Source: Prunus persica (taxonomy: Eukaryota > Streptophyta > Magnoliopsida > Rosales > Rosaceae). From it: a stretch of DNA of 64,000 nucleotides. Below are positions 45,591 through 57,400 of this stretch, piece after piece. Made by a program: the position numbers and the translations under genes. The stretch is from assembly GCF_000346465.2 (NCBI RefSeq), contig NC_034011.1, forward strand, positions 11,403,195 to 11,467,194, read 5' to 3'. The first letter of the stretch is position 1, and each line of letters begins with the position of its first letter. Under the pieces are notes generated by a model. That model was not told where the DNA came from and did not search any database. It saw only the letters and a list, made by a program, of their open reading frames with translations.

Positions 45591-45954
45591 AACTTAACAA
45601 TAACAATTAAAATTAGATATTGAATAAGAAGAAGAGAGAAATTTACCAAGACTGAAGATCCCACTGAAAATAGGTCGATAAAATTTTGCGGGATGAGAGC
45701 CATTTCTTCTAAGCTCTCAAATGCAATTATATAGTTATGGATGGCTAGAAAAAATAATAATAATAATTAAAAATATATATATATATATATATATAACTTA
45801 ACAATAACAATTAAAATTAGATATTGAATAAAAAGAAGAGAGAAATTTACCAAGACTGAAGATCCCACTGAAAATAGATTGATAGAATTTTGGGGGATGA
45901 AAGCTACTTCTTCTAAGCTCTCAAATGCAAATATGTAGTTTCGGGTGGCTAGAA

Positions 45955-45960
<6 letters not shown>
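45591..45960. repeat. Two-copy direct duplication, period about 204 bp
   Basis: AACTTAACAATAACAATTAA starts copies at 45591 and 45795, each running through ACCAAGACTGAAGATCCCAC to GGCTAGAAAA and then a TA run. About 165 bp is shared at high identity, so the duplication is fairly recent. Noncoding. Confidence 0.9.
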
Positions 45961-45986
<26 letters not shown>

Positions 45987-45990
<4 letters not shown>

Positions 45991-47022
45991 CATATTTTTG
46001 ACACAAATTTTAGACCTTTAGATCTATAAACCTTTAATGGTTGAGATGTACTTTCATTTCTCAAAACAATAAATTTTCTTCAATTAATATTTATACATTG
46101 GGATTAAAATTCTGATACCATATTAATTAAAAATTCATTCTCTCTCTCATCTCATTAATTATCTTTAATTAGTTCTTTCCCTTTCCTACTAGACTCTTTT
46201 GTTCCTTCGCGGCCTCTGCATTTTTTGCTCTCTCTTTCTTCTACATTCATCATCCGCCTGCAATCTTCTCTTAATTTGTGGCTTCAAGCAAGAGAGAGGG
46301 AAAAAAAAAAGTAGCTATATCTTCTATATGGTCTGTTGGAACAAAGAAATCTTCCATATTGTCTCTACTTATTTGGATTTTCTTCGAGTTTCTCATATGT
46401 TATGCTATGTTTTAGCTTTAACTTTATATTCAACGTCTTCATAACCAATATTTATTGAATTTTTTTTATTATGTGGTAAAAATAAAATATTAAGAAGAAG
46501 AAACTAGATTGTACGATACTATAGATTAAAATATAACATTATTAAAAAAAATGTAATAATTATTGGTGGGAAATTGTAAGATGTAGATGGGAATGAATGA
46601 ATGGAGAAGAAGAGAGAGACACAGAGATGCAACTTCTTGTGTAGATTATTAAAACAATGATTTGTCAATATAAATCTTAACTCTAAGGATTAATTGCTAG
46701 TTTGTGATTTAGATGGAATGGTTTGCTGAAGTGGATGGCTAGTTTGTGATTTCAGGGTTACTGAAAAAGCAAGAAGAAGAAGAAAGGAGGTGGTGTTAAT
46801 GAGAAGGCACGAAGAAGAGAAGAAGAAGAAGTGCCTTGTGTCAATAAGCCATCAAACTTAATCAAATGAAGAGAGAGGAAATACAAAAGTCAATTAAAAT
46901 TTATTTTCTATAACTGCTTATTTAAAGAATAAAATAATTAATTTGTTTAATCACATCCATTGATAGTGGGCTAATCAAAGAGTTTAAAACTAGTGTCAAA
47001 ATTTGTGTCAAAAATATGGTGT
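45987..47022. mobile_element. Nonautonomous DNA element, about 1.04 kb
   Basis: The left end ACACCATATTTTTGACACAA and right end TTGTGTCAAAAATATGGTGT are perfect inverted repeats over 20 bp. The element sits between TA runs. The interior is AT-rich with an 81-codon chance frame (46199-46444) and no recognisable protein. Superfamily undetermined, as TSD length cannot be read in the TA context. Confidence 0.65.
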
Positions 47023-47059
47023 TACGGATCCGCCCCATATATATATATATATATATATA

Positions 47060-48280
47060 ATGTCTGCTGTATTGTGTACATATGGTTTAGAGGTGGGCTT
47101 ATTTCTGCATAGAAGGGTGGGCTTAATTTTACATAGAGGGGTGGGTTATTATTTGATTTATCTAGGTTGGGCTTGTATCACTTAGCTTATTCTCCAAAGT
47201 CAGCACTGGGCTGGAGTGTCTCCAGCCCAAATGTAGATCCGCCTTTGGGTGTAAAGAATAACAATAATGCATCACCAGTCCAATGGAAAAATAACATAAC
47301 TTACAGACCATTGGTCTAATGTTCGAATCTCCATGACACATAAGCAATGTATAACACTCTTCTCCTTTCTAAATTCGAGAAAGAAAAAAAAAGAAAAGAA
47401 AGACATATACCACATCATTATGTTTAAATCAACATTGACACATGTATTTCGTATGGATTAATTTCTTTTAACACATAGATTTAAAATAAATAAATTTTTA
47501 CTTAATCTAAAATTCACCACTGCACAGTACCCAATATTTTATCCGAAACAGGTCTTGTGATTTTAAGGGACCTATACGAAACATAAAATGGGGCCTTCAC
47601 ATTATTAAATACGAAAATAATATTAATAAAATTTATCATAACATAATTCCATAAAAAAATAAAATAAATTAAACTTAAAATATTCATCATCAAATTTTTC
47701 AAGAAAACATGTGTGGTTAGTGGCATGGCATGGTAATTTTGTCTATTTGGACTTGGGTACACTAAACCATTTTTTCCTTCTAATTTAATATTAAACCATG
47801 AAAAATTCCCTTAAATTGATTTCTATAAGTACCAATTTCACACTGAATAAAAGCTCACCCTTTTTGACCCAAAAAAAAAAAGAAAAAAAAGCCCACCCTT
47901 TGAATTTTGGAATATCAGCAATCTACAAAAGAAAACGTAATTCATAGGGTATGGAAAAAGAGATTTAGAAAAGAAGAATAAGAAAGATTTATAACAAGAA
48001 AAGTCTAAAATTAAACCTGGAGGAGTGTTAGCGGTGCAGTGCAGCTATCTTAAGAAATCCAACGTTATCTAAATATTGTTTTGTCAAAAATATTAAATAA
48101 ATATATAATACATAGATATTAATATAATATAAGATTTTTTAAATACCTTATACAATGGGCCCAAGGAGGTAGCACCTCCGATCCCTGTCCAAGACCGACA
48201 CTGCCATTACTTGACCAACTCCGCAACCCAGCCGTCACCACTACACCCCCAGATATCCAAAATAATCATGAAATAAATAC
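47060..48280. other. Intergenic sequence with a probable SINE
   Basis: About 47261-47400 has GTCCAATGGAAAAATAACAT, B box AATGTTCGAATCTCC and ATGACACATAAGCAATGTAT with an A-rich end, so it matches the SINE family at 32335 in degraded form. Nothing else is recognised. Confidence 0.4.
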
Positions 48281-49560
48281 GAGGCCGACCTTTAGATCAT
48301 AAAATCCTCACCTTATTGGACTTGGCTGTGATAGTTTGTGTTCTTAAATGATGATTAAAGAAAGATAATTGATATATATTTATAAATAATTATCTTGATT
48401 ATATATATAGCTTATTTTATGATATATATATATATCTATATATACATTAATAAAATGTTTCTTCACAACGTGGTTAGATGTCAATAAAGCATGCTAGTAG
48501 CAAGGCTATGATTATTAGCCTTGCCAACTCATCATGAAGAATGTCAAATTAGGATTGGAGGAATTGGAGGAGTCACAACGTGTCTTATAAGAAATTATTT
48601 CTTATCTGCAAGACCATATTAATATGTATATATACATTACTTGAATAGTAAGTACATAAACTGCCAGTACACCATTCAATAGGAAATGAGTTGTAGCCGA
48701 CCTATTCTTTGTATATATAGAAGTCATTAGTTGCACAGCAAAGGAACAAAGAAATCGAGAGAGAAAAAGAGGTAGAGAGAAGTATAATTGTTAAGAAATA
48801 GAGTGGGAGACTGAGTTTGTGGATGCGGTGGAAAATTGGGAAACACTTTACATTTCTAACAAAGGTTTTGGTGTAAAGGTAGGGGGTTTCTTGGAAGGGC
48901 CTTTACGGGGATTGATTTAATTAAATTTTGTGAGCACTATATTATGCATGATATTATAATTTGATAGATGTTCTCGATATTATATAATGTTCTTCATGTT
49001 GGGTGTTCACGTGCTGTTAACTAGTTGAACAACGTTGGCATAATTATATATGCATTGGTGATGTTTTAAATGGTTACATTGTTGTGAGATATATATGATA
49101 TGTGAAGGGCATAATTATATCATGTCATGGAAATTGGATGAAATTGTTGGATTGAGAAAATAATGATGGAAAATAGGGTAGTGAAAATAATCTTTTGGTA
49201 GGTACCAGATCTCAGGGATCTCACCATGCACATGGTTTTTATTGAGTGATACGGGATTGGCGATAGAGAGTTAGACAAGATGACTAACAAAAGGAAAAAT
49301 TATGGGATGATTAAGATGGGTCATATAAATGGGCATTCAAGACCAAGTGGTATAAGCATGGTATGGGACGTACAGGTCTGCTTATCCAGTTATATGAATT
49401 AACTGGAGTAGGTGAAGAGCATTCATGCATTATTATTAATAATGTGATATTTAGCTGTGTGATTGATGTCACTTAATTAAGTAATATCAATTTATCGTGA
49501 AAAGGTTTATGTCCAACTGAGTTATGGTTTCGCTCATCCCCCAACAGATTTTTCAGGCAC
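48281..49560 (+). repeat. LTR-like noncoding sequence next to gypsy gag
   Basis: There is no coding capacity. The right end, CTCATCCCCCAACAGATTTTTCAGG, and the promoter-like ATATATAGAAGTCATTAG stretch (about 48713) followed by a purine-rich leader resemble a plant gypsy LTR in plus orientation. However, the adjoining gag is on the minus strand, so the join is rearranged. LTR borders were not resolved. Confidence 0.35.
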
Positions 49561-50095
49561 TAAACCTGAAATCTAGGACTTATAATGATTTTGGCATGTC
49601 TATAGAGTGTATTGTGTGCATAGCTTGTGGTTGAATAATGAGCTACTCTTTTAGTGAACTCACGTACTTTCATGGTTTTCATAGTTTCAAGAAAATATTT
49701 CTCCAGGAATATTGTCTCAAAGGCAACCCATGTTGCAATCTCAACATCAGGCATAGCCAAAACAAATTCCCATCAATGATAAGCTTGTCCTTCCAAATAG
49801 GTAGAAGCAATGCTCACTTTTAGGTTTCTAGGAACTCTTTGTTCATTCATCTTTCTCCTCATTTGTCTTAACCATTCTTCTGCTGCCATAAGGTTTGGAT
49901 CACCCTTGAAGACAAGTGGCTAAGTCTTTCGAAATTCTCCTTGAACTCTCATTATTTGATCATCTTGAGTTTCCTGATGCAGTTCATGATTACGTTGATT
50001 TGTTTCACGAATAGTAGAAGCCATATCCTAAATGGCTAACATTATTCTCATATTATCACTCACATCATTCTCATTTTGTCCTTCTACTCCAGCCA
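49561..50095 (-). pseudogene. Ty3/gypsy gag fragment
   Basis: Minus-strand reading from MAGVEGQNENDVSDNMRIML at about 50095 continues through LVFKGDPNLMAAEEWLRQMR and STYLEGQAYH, then WEFVLAMPDVEIATWVAFET, the retrotransposon gag core. At least three in-frame stops occur: LAI*DMA, FRKT*PLVF, and a TGA at the first Trp of the usual HWW. It is nonfunctional. Gag normally forms the particle that packages element RNA. Confidence 0.8.
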
Positions 50096-50284
50096 TCTTA
50101 ACAATTGAGCATTTACCAAATAATTTTACAAAATTATATATATATATATATATTCTCTAAAAATTACATAAAGCAATATTAAACATTTATAAATTACACA
50201 CAAAAAAACATTATAGAAAATCAAACATGCATATTAAACATTTATAAGTTGTTACAAATCTATTTCACAAAATTTAACAAAACA

Positions 50285-51046
50285 GTCACAAACCTATGTT
50301 ACAAAGAACTCCCCACTCCAAGAACTCCATAAGGTTGCCCACAAAAACTATATAATTCCACCATACCAAAACCAATCTGTTAGGTTCACACTATCCATTT
50401 TATTAGTCAAACTTTTGAGAGAACCTATTCATCATCAGAACTAATATCTATAATTTCAAGAGGAGGGATAACAGGCTCAGGATATTCATTCTCATCATCA
50501 AAATTCAGGTTGATGTCAATTGGATTAGACTTTTCTATTTGTGGTCCAGTGATAACCATTGAAGCAGCATAAGCAACAAACTCAGCAGACAGAGCATTAA
50601 AGTCCAGAAGTTTCAAATATGCTTCATCTTTTGGGTCTGGGACACGGGGTAAGTCTAACCCCTGTGGTTTTGGAACATAAGGTAACTTTATCCTTGGTGG
50701 TGGCCAAATATCAACAGCTATAATTGCATCATCTTGCAACGCTTGGTCGTAAAAGTGTGCTTCAATATTTTGGTATTGACTCCTAACATTGTTGGCCCGC
50801 AACTGATGTCTAACACCATTCTCTGTATCTCTGGTGTATATAGCATCCTGCTATATCCTGTGTCAACAACTTCATTAACTATGTCCAAATAAGCATGGTT
50901 GCTTAGAAGGTTATGGTATACTTCTTCGTATACTGGGACAAAGCTATCGAGTTCCATTTAGAACCCTCCCCAAGTGTCATCACTGTGATCAGGTTGCATC
51001 CTAAACATTAATTTAATAGGTCGGTAAATAACAAAACAATTTAATG
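50285..51046 (-). repeat. Left arm of a head-to-head retroelement inverted repeat
   Basis: It is reverse-complementary to about 51141-51897 with high similarity over roughly 760 bp. It carries the minus-strand leader ORF copy at 50425-50957. Confidence 0.88.
50425..50957 (-). pseudogene. Retroelement leader ORF of unknown function, frameshifted copy
   Basis: The start is MELDSFVPVYEEVYHNLLSN; after about 45 codons the frame changes and continues HFYDQALQDDAIIAVDIWPP, then IKLPYVPKPQGLDLPRVPDP, and ends with the acidic tail LEIIDISSDDE. No known domain is recognised. The tail fits a SUMO-interaction motif (hydrophobic core followed by Ser/acidic residues). Its position between a primer-binding site and gag in the same element family suggests a 5' accessory protein of a gypsy-type element. 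Confidence 0.6.
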
Positions 51047-51107
51047 AATGTGTGAATCAAGTCTTAATCCAAGATTTCTTAAATTCGTGGGTTGGGGCAT
51101 GACAAGT

Positions 51108-51124
51108 TGGTATCAGAGCAAGGT
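51108..51124 (+). promoter_or_regulatory. Retrotransposon primer-binding site (initiator Met-tRNA)
   Basis: TTGGTATCAGAGCA complements the 3' end of plant initiator tRNA-Met, the usual primer for LTR-retrotransposon reverse transcription. It is preceded by GGGCATGACA, which has the CA ending expected of an LTR, with a two-base gap. It sits in the spacer between the inverted arms. Confidence 0.75.
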
Positions 51125-51140
51125 TTACGGTGTCATTAAC

Positions 51141-51897
51141 TTGTTTTGTTATTTACTAACTTGTTAAATTAATGTTTAGGATGCAACCCGATCACAGTGA
51201 TGACACATGGGGAGGGTTCTAAATGGGACTTGATGGCCTCATCCCAGTAGATGAATAAGTATACCACATCCTTCTGCGCAACCAGGCTTATTTGGACATA
51301 GTTAATGAAGTTGTTGACACAGGATATAGGAGGATGTTATATACACCAGAGATACAGAGAATGGTGTTAGACATCAGTTGCGGGCCAACAATGTTAGGAG
51401 TTAATACCAAAATATTGAAGCACACTTTTACGACCAAGTGTTGCAAGATGATGCAATTATAGCTGTTGATATTTGGCCACCACTAAGGATAAAGTTACCT
51501 TATGTTCCAAAACCACAGGGGTTAGACTTACCCCATGTCTCATACCCAGAAGATGAAGCATGTTTGGAACTCATGGACCTTGATGCTCTGTCTGCTGAGT
51601 TTGTTTCGTCTGCTGCTTTAGTGGTTATCACTGGACCACAAATAGAAAAGTTTAATCCAACTGTCATCAACCGAAGTTCTGATGATGAGAATGAATATCC
51701 TGAGCCTGTTATCCCTCATCTTAAAATTATAGATATTAGTTCTGATGATGAATAGGTTCTCTTAAAAGTTTGACTAATAAAATGGATAGTGTGAACCTAA
51801 CAAACTGATTTTGGTATGGTGGAATTATATAGTTTTTGTGGGTAGCCTTATGGAGGTCTTGGAGTGGGGAGTTCTTTGTAACATAGGTTTGTGATTT
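51141..51897 (+). pseudogene. Right arm: second copy of the retroelement leader ORF
   Basis: The plus-strand copy is open from 51438 to 51755, reading MLQDDAIIAVDIWPPLRIKL and ending LKIIDISSDDE. Its upstream part (from about 51221) is broken by frame changes relative to the minus copy. Nearly all differences from the minus-strand copy are substitutions. It lies directly downstream of the primer-binding site, which is the expected place for a 5' ORF. Confidence 0.65.
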
Positions 51898-52055
51898 TTT
51901 TTATAATACAGTCTAAATTACAAGTGGGAGAGGTGTTTTTCACACACACACACACACATACAAACACTACCAATGTATCATAGGGATTTGAACCTGAGAC
52001 CACTAGTTTGTAAGTTAAGATTGTTTTTCACTGGGTTAGACTTCGTTAGCATGCA
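51896..52055 (-). mobile_element. SINE (minus strand), family of 32335
   Basis: Minus-strand order: GCTAACGAAGTCTAACCCAG, B box TCAGGTTCAAATCCC, TACATTGGTAGTGTTTG, a GT run (52-bp CA-rich zone on plus), then CCCACTTGTAATTTAGAC and an A-run. It abuts the end of the inverted-repeat arm. No TSD could be fixed. Confidence 0.7.
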
Positions 52056-54070
52056 TTGGTAAATTTTAAGTTAACTCCAAAATTAATTAGGTTAAAAAAT
52101 ATTAGTTATTGTTATGTACATGTGTCAATAGTAATTAAAATATAATGACGTTGCATATGACACCTCATTTGAGACCTAAATTTGGTGTCCTTAGTATTAT
52201 TGGAGGGACATTGCTTCTTTACTCACAAATCACAGCCTCACACATGAAAAAGTAACTCATTAAAACTATAAAAAGAAAAGTTTATGCACACATGTCAAAT
52301 TGTGATTTGCCTCCTAGAAGGAACGACTCCTTATGTGTACGAAGCCAAATATTTTTCTTATTGGAAAGGTGGTTGGCACAAATCCCCAAAAAAATATTTT
52401 AATACAAGCAATATTGTTGGAGCATGGATTTGAACACAAAACCTCGGGTGCAGGCGTAACTACTTTTACATCGTTTAGGAGTGCTTCTAGGAGGGCTAAA
52501 AGCTTTATGACAACCAAAAGCGCTTCTGATAGCATTTGGTACAAAATGTTAGAAGTGCTTCCAAGTTGTGGAAGCGCTTTATGGAGAAACACATGGCATG
52601 TTATGTGCTTCTTCATGAAGCACTCTCAAGTGTTTTTCCAGGAGGCACTTGGATTTCTTATTATGATTTCAACATCTTGATAAGAAAATTGCTTTTTCAA
52701 GAAGTGCTTGTAAGTAAAAGTGATTCCTAGTGAAGCATTCTCAAACGAGCCTAACCATTTGATGTACAAATGCTTTTAATCATTTGATTCAAAATACATC
52801 AAATGCTTTTAATCATTTGATTCAAAATAATGCTTTTTAAAAGGAGTGTTGTGTTTTCTATCACATGTATGAATGATTTCTATACTCAAGGTACTTTACT
52901 ATCCCAATTATACTATTTAAATGCGACGTCTTGATACCAAATTCGAGAAAAGGTCTTGCCAAGTAGCCAGGTGACTAGTATATCAACTAGATATCAAGCC
53001 TTGAACATAAAACTACATGAAGGCTAACTAACAAGGTCACGCAGTGCCCATAAATTATCTTGGCCATCATCTAACTATAAAAAAGTGCCCATAAAAAGAA
53101 TGAACGTTTGTCTATCAAGATAATAATATACGTATAAAAGTGTTTCCATGTTTTGAACTAGAAGTCTACTAAAGAAACATAAAGATAACATATGAAAGAA
53201 AACTTAAGGATAGCTTGCCGGAAACTAGAAATTTTTTGATGGAAAATGAGAACTCAAGGTCCCAAAAGCAAGAAGGCCCAACCTTAATCAATAGGCCAGA
53301 TTTCTTTTATCTTTTCGGAGGATCCAATCTGGTTTTTTTTTCTTTTATCTTTTCTCAAATTGAACTCCCAAATAGAGAAAATGAAGAGCTGGCTTCCAAT
53401 TTTTTTGCTCACTTTCCATCCACTAACCGACCTAAACCCTAAACCTAGAGTCTAAAAACAATGCCTGAATTTCCGTAGGAGGAAAGATGCATGTTGCTCT
53501 TTTTTAAGGCCCTCCTTTTTCAATTGCCAAGTAAACTTGCATTTCCTTTATATTTTGATACTTTTCTTTTTCTTTGCATAAAACGAAGAAACTAAATAAT
53601 TGCTTGAGATGTCAGGACGCAAAATAATGCAGTGCAGCTGTTTTTTGGGAAGTCGTGCAATGTATCTCTCTAATAATTCATGTCATATTGAACAGTAAAT
53701 AACAAATGTTAATCTGATCACTATCAGGGGCCACCACATGCTCATTGTCTTTTATACTCAAAAACTTTTTCCCACATTTAAAATTTTTAAAAAAAGCATT
53801 TTCTTTTATATTACAATTATTTACCGCCCGTGAATATGATTGCGAATCAATTGGCTAAATTAAAGCATACGTATAATAACTCTCGTATTTGGTTTAGTTG
53901 GCAAAAAAATGACATAAAATATATTGATCTGCTTGATTTTGTGAACCAAATTACAAAAAGCTCACACAGATAACAAAATCGAAAGCAATCTAATTCTATT
54001 TTTGCTGACCTAATAATCTCCTAGGTGTAGAATTGTCATGTAACCAAAAAAAAAAAAAAAAAAAAAGGGG
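52056..54070. other. Intergenic sequence, repeat remnant, no gene
   Basis: About 52440-52760 ends ATTCTCAAACGAGCC and contains repeated GCGCTT/GTGCTT motifs, as in hAT-like nonautonomous repeats that end in GGCTCGTTTG, but its left end is unclear. 52730-54070 has stops in all frames. A frame at 53215-53442 has no recognisable feature. Confidence 0.4.
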
Positions 54071-55095
54071 CTAACCCATTACCCATGAAAATGCAATGAG
54101 CAGAAGACTGGTCATGAGATGCCAAATCCATAGCTGAGAAATCTGATTGCTGCCGTTGAGATCTTCACTGGGCCCCATTCCATACGCTGTTGATGGACTT
54201 GAAAGGCTTGCATTGGTCGATGACAAGCTGTGCATCATAAGAACACCAATAATGTTGTGCAAAATCTTGAGTGACAAAAAGCTAAGAAATATGAACAAGA
54301 TTTGAAATAAACCACTACTCTTACTCTATGCTTAAACATTTACCCAAATGGGCCAAACCCAGTTATTAAAATTGAAAAATGAGGGAATATATCGAGGGGT
54401 TATAACTTATAATGAGATAATCCGATCAATCACAGAGTTATTATTGAAAGAGCAAATTAAAACCCTCGACGCAACCCCTCACCATAACCTCTCATTGAAA
54501 AGCTCCCTAAAAAGTACTAGTAAAGAAATTGCAATGGGTTACCTGGATGGGAATTTGCACTTATTATAACCTGAAATTAAAAAAATAAAATAGTAAAAAT
54601 AAGAAACATGTTATTTAATCCGAATTAGATCTAAATATCTAAACCCAACAAAACCCATCTGTGATCTAACTTCTTAATCTCCAATTAAACCATAAACCCA
54701 GAAAGAAAATTTAACAAAAGAGAAAAAAAAAAAAAAGAAAAAAAAAAGGGAGAACACTTACTGGGGTTCAAAGAAGTGAGAGCGGCAGTGTGATCAAAGT
54801 TGCAGCTTTCGTCGGTCATGCCGTGTTTTAGAAAGTAGTCGTTGAAGACGTAGGATGCGGTGTTTTGGATGTCGGTGGGGTCGTAGCAGGGCCCACCTTG
54901 CTGGATTGGGCTGCAATCAGCCCCACCAGCTCCGCAGGCCCAGTCCAGCGCCGACTGCAGCTGGGCATCCTCGGCGTTGTTCTTCGCCACGCACCACAGC
55001 TCCATGGTAACGACGCCGTTCCTGGCCATGGAGGGCGGGATCAAGTTGCAGATCGAGAGTGAGAGGAGGAGGCAGAAAGCTAAGCCTTTGTGCAT
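54071..55095 (-). CDS. X8-domain secreted protein, probably GPI-anchored (callose-binding type)
   Basis: Three exons on the minus strand: 55095-54762, 54570-54543 (28 nt) and 54227-54071, giving 172 residues. Residues 1-24 form a signal peptide ending PPSMA. The X8 domain follows with WCVAKNNAEDAQLQSALDWA and six cysteines at 35, 54, 61, 70, 98 and 116. Phase continuity supports the microexon, because exon 1 ends CCCA, exon 2 supplies GT to complete Ser and encodes YNKCKFPS. Exon 3 gives a Ser-rich linker (SLSSTNASLSSPSTAYG) and a hydrophobic tail (LWIWHLMTSLLLIAFSWVMG) suited to GPI attachment. An alternative exon 3 acceptor at 54281 would add 18 hydrophobic residues and seems less likely. 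Relatives (PDCBs) bind callose at plasmodesmata and walls; that activity is inferred. The protein lacks a GH17 catalytic domain. Confidence 0.88.
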
Positions 55096-56809
55096 TTTGG
55101 GGGAGAGAGAGAGAGAGAGCAGCTGAGGGTAGAGTTAATTTACGAAGTGAAATTGGCGTTGGGTTTTTCGAGAGAACGAGAAATAGAGAGAAGGGAATAT
55201 AGCCGTTTGGTTAATTTATTAACTGGGGAAGATGGGAGGGCCTTATGGGGGAATGGAGGAAAAGTGACCGTTACTGTTGGGAACTTATTAGCAGAGAGTG
55301 TGAGATGGACAAGAAGAGACGGTGAGGACACAGCCAAAGTTGCAAACCAATTCATCTGTGTTCTGTAACAAAACTTCTATTTTCGTGATTCGTGAAAGCG
55401 GTACCAGATGTGTCAAACAGGCCGAGTCGGCCAGCACGGGCATAAGTCCGACCCGTTTTGAATCGTGTAATGAATTGTTTTGAAGTTTAAAAGCATAAAG
55501 ATATTCAATTAGGATTTTTAAGTAATCAATAAAAGTTTGGTGGTATTCAATTAGGATTTTTAAATAATTAATATAAGTCCAGTGATATGCAATAAGGACT
55601 TTTAAAATATAAAAAAAAGTATCGTGATATTCAAAAACTTACTGATTTTAATGTATTTCATTAAATGGTGTATTGTGTGAGATTTTTGAGTGTGTGATAT
55701 AAATACTAAATCACATAACAAATCCTATTCTTCTATGCCTGTTCTCACATATGCTCTAATACTTTTTTTTTTCCCACTATTTTTTCATGCTTTCTACTGT
55801 ACAAAAAAAATAAAAAAATAAAAAAATAAAAAAATAAACTTTTCATAAGAGAGATGATAAAGAAACACTAACAAGAGAGAAGATATTGCCTCTTCTGGAG
55901 TTAATGGACATTTTTCAATGGCTCTTCTTTCCTTGTAAACAAGCTTCTTTGGAGCAAAATTATCTTTTTGGTACTTGTTTAAGAATCTTATGCTCTTTGG
56001 GGATCAAAAGCACATATGTTGAGAAGTCATTAGATAACATTAATTTTTCAAAATCTGAACTCATGAATAGTTTTAAAACCTGAATCGATGAAACAAACAG
56101 TAGTCAAAGTGATTTTTCAAGAATAGCTGGTGTAAGGGCATAACTACTTGGGTGGCACTCTGGACAACTTCACATATTCGTGATGATTTTCTATCTACAT
56201 TCTTGATTCAGCTCTGACTTGCTTTCATGCCACAATCACGATATTTCCTTGTATATAGTGTAATGGTATATGCCTTCAGGTTATGTATTTATGTGAATGA
56301 TGCTGGGTGATAGAGTTCAAGCTTGTATAGAAATATAAGTAAAATCTTGTTATTACAAGATATTAAAATCATAAGTAAAATCCTAAGTGAATTAAAATCA
56401 TAAGTAAAATCATGTAATTGCAATCTATTAAAATCATAAGTACAATTATATAATTACAAATCCTTGAAATCCATTACATTAAAATCATGTAATTAAAATC
56501 TATTAAAATCTCAATTGAATAATAAAGTCCAATGGGTCGTGCTGACCCAAAACCCAATGAACCATACTTGGCCAAGTCCGTTTCTAGCCCAACACACTTA
56601 ACATTAAAAATTAGGGGTTTTTTTTGGGGAGGAAATTAGGGGTTTTTTTTAATGAAGAAAAGTTTAGGGGGAGCGGAGGAGGCTACCCCATCCCTCAACT
56701 TATATGTTTTAATAATACACTAGGACTACTTATAAATTACAAACAATTGGCACTACATATGACAACAGAATGCTCGATATTTCTTCTAATTCAACTTAGG
56801 TCAATAATA
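55096..56809. other. X8 gene upstream region and intergenic sequence
   Basis: 55096-55370 should include the 5' UTR and promoter of the X8 gene. A GA-rich stretch lies at 55102-55119. AT-rich repeats follow: three diverged copies of ATTCAATTAGGATTTTTAA-like units at about 55500-55620 and ATTAAAATCATAAGTAAAAT-like units at about 56340-56520. No gene is recognised. Confidence 0.45.
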
Positions 56810-56825
56810 GCTTGGGTTGCCACTT

Positions 56826-57400
56826 TTTTTCTTTCTTTTTTTTTTAATTAGGAAAAATAGCTTCATTGATATTGGAAAAACCAAGTACAATCACCTAGAA
56901 AAACTGGAATGGTGCAGTGCTATCTTGTGACCTCGTTAAAATCTTGCCTTAAAAAACCCTCAAAAGACAAATCCAGTCAAGAAAAAAAAGTATCACATCA
57001 CACAATAACAAAAACAAAAACCTACTCTCCCCTCCTATTTGACTCAAGTATATCCAAATGCCAAATTAGTGCATGATCCTCCCATATGAACCGAGTGTGC
57101 TCCTTAAGACCAAATTGAGCCAAACAATGAGCCGCCCAATCGTTCCATCAAAAGCTATACATCTTGAACAAGGTTACCTGTATTAGTCCATAACACCTTA
57201 GTGCCATTTGAGCAACTAACTTCTTCCTATGAATCTAACCCAATAATAAGATTGTGAAAACCTTTCCCATAAAGCAGTAGTAAGCCCTCCCGCAACGCTG
57301 TTAATTCAGTTTTCAAAATGCCTAAACCCACCTCTCCGCCACAAGCAAAACCCCAAACAAAATCGCCATGGATATCACCGATTCATTAAAGTAACTAATT
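56826..57400 (-). mobile_element. 5'-truncated LINE (L1 type) with 16-bp TSD
   Basis: GCTTGGGTTGCCACTT occurs at 56810-56825 and 57401-57416, directly flanking the insert, and the minus-strand 3' end is an A-rich tail. The minus strand encodes a decayed RNase H-like domain: GDFVWGFACGGEVGLGILKT, ELTALREGL, then after a stop and frame changes DWAAHCLAQFGLKEHT. This domain lies at the 3' end of plant L1 elements. The 575-bp length fits typical 5' truncation on insertion. Confidence 0.88.

Noticed and set aside
54281..54298. Longer exon 3 of the X8 gene starting at 54281
   Set aside because: It keeps frame but inserts a hydrophobic stretch (FLSLKILHNIIGVLMM) between the X8 domain and the Ser-rich linker, which is atypical. 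The acceptor at 54227 gives a normal linker. It is kept as an alternative in the gene entry.
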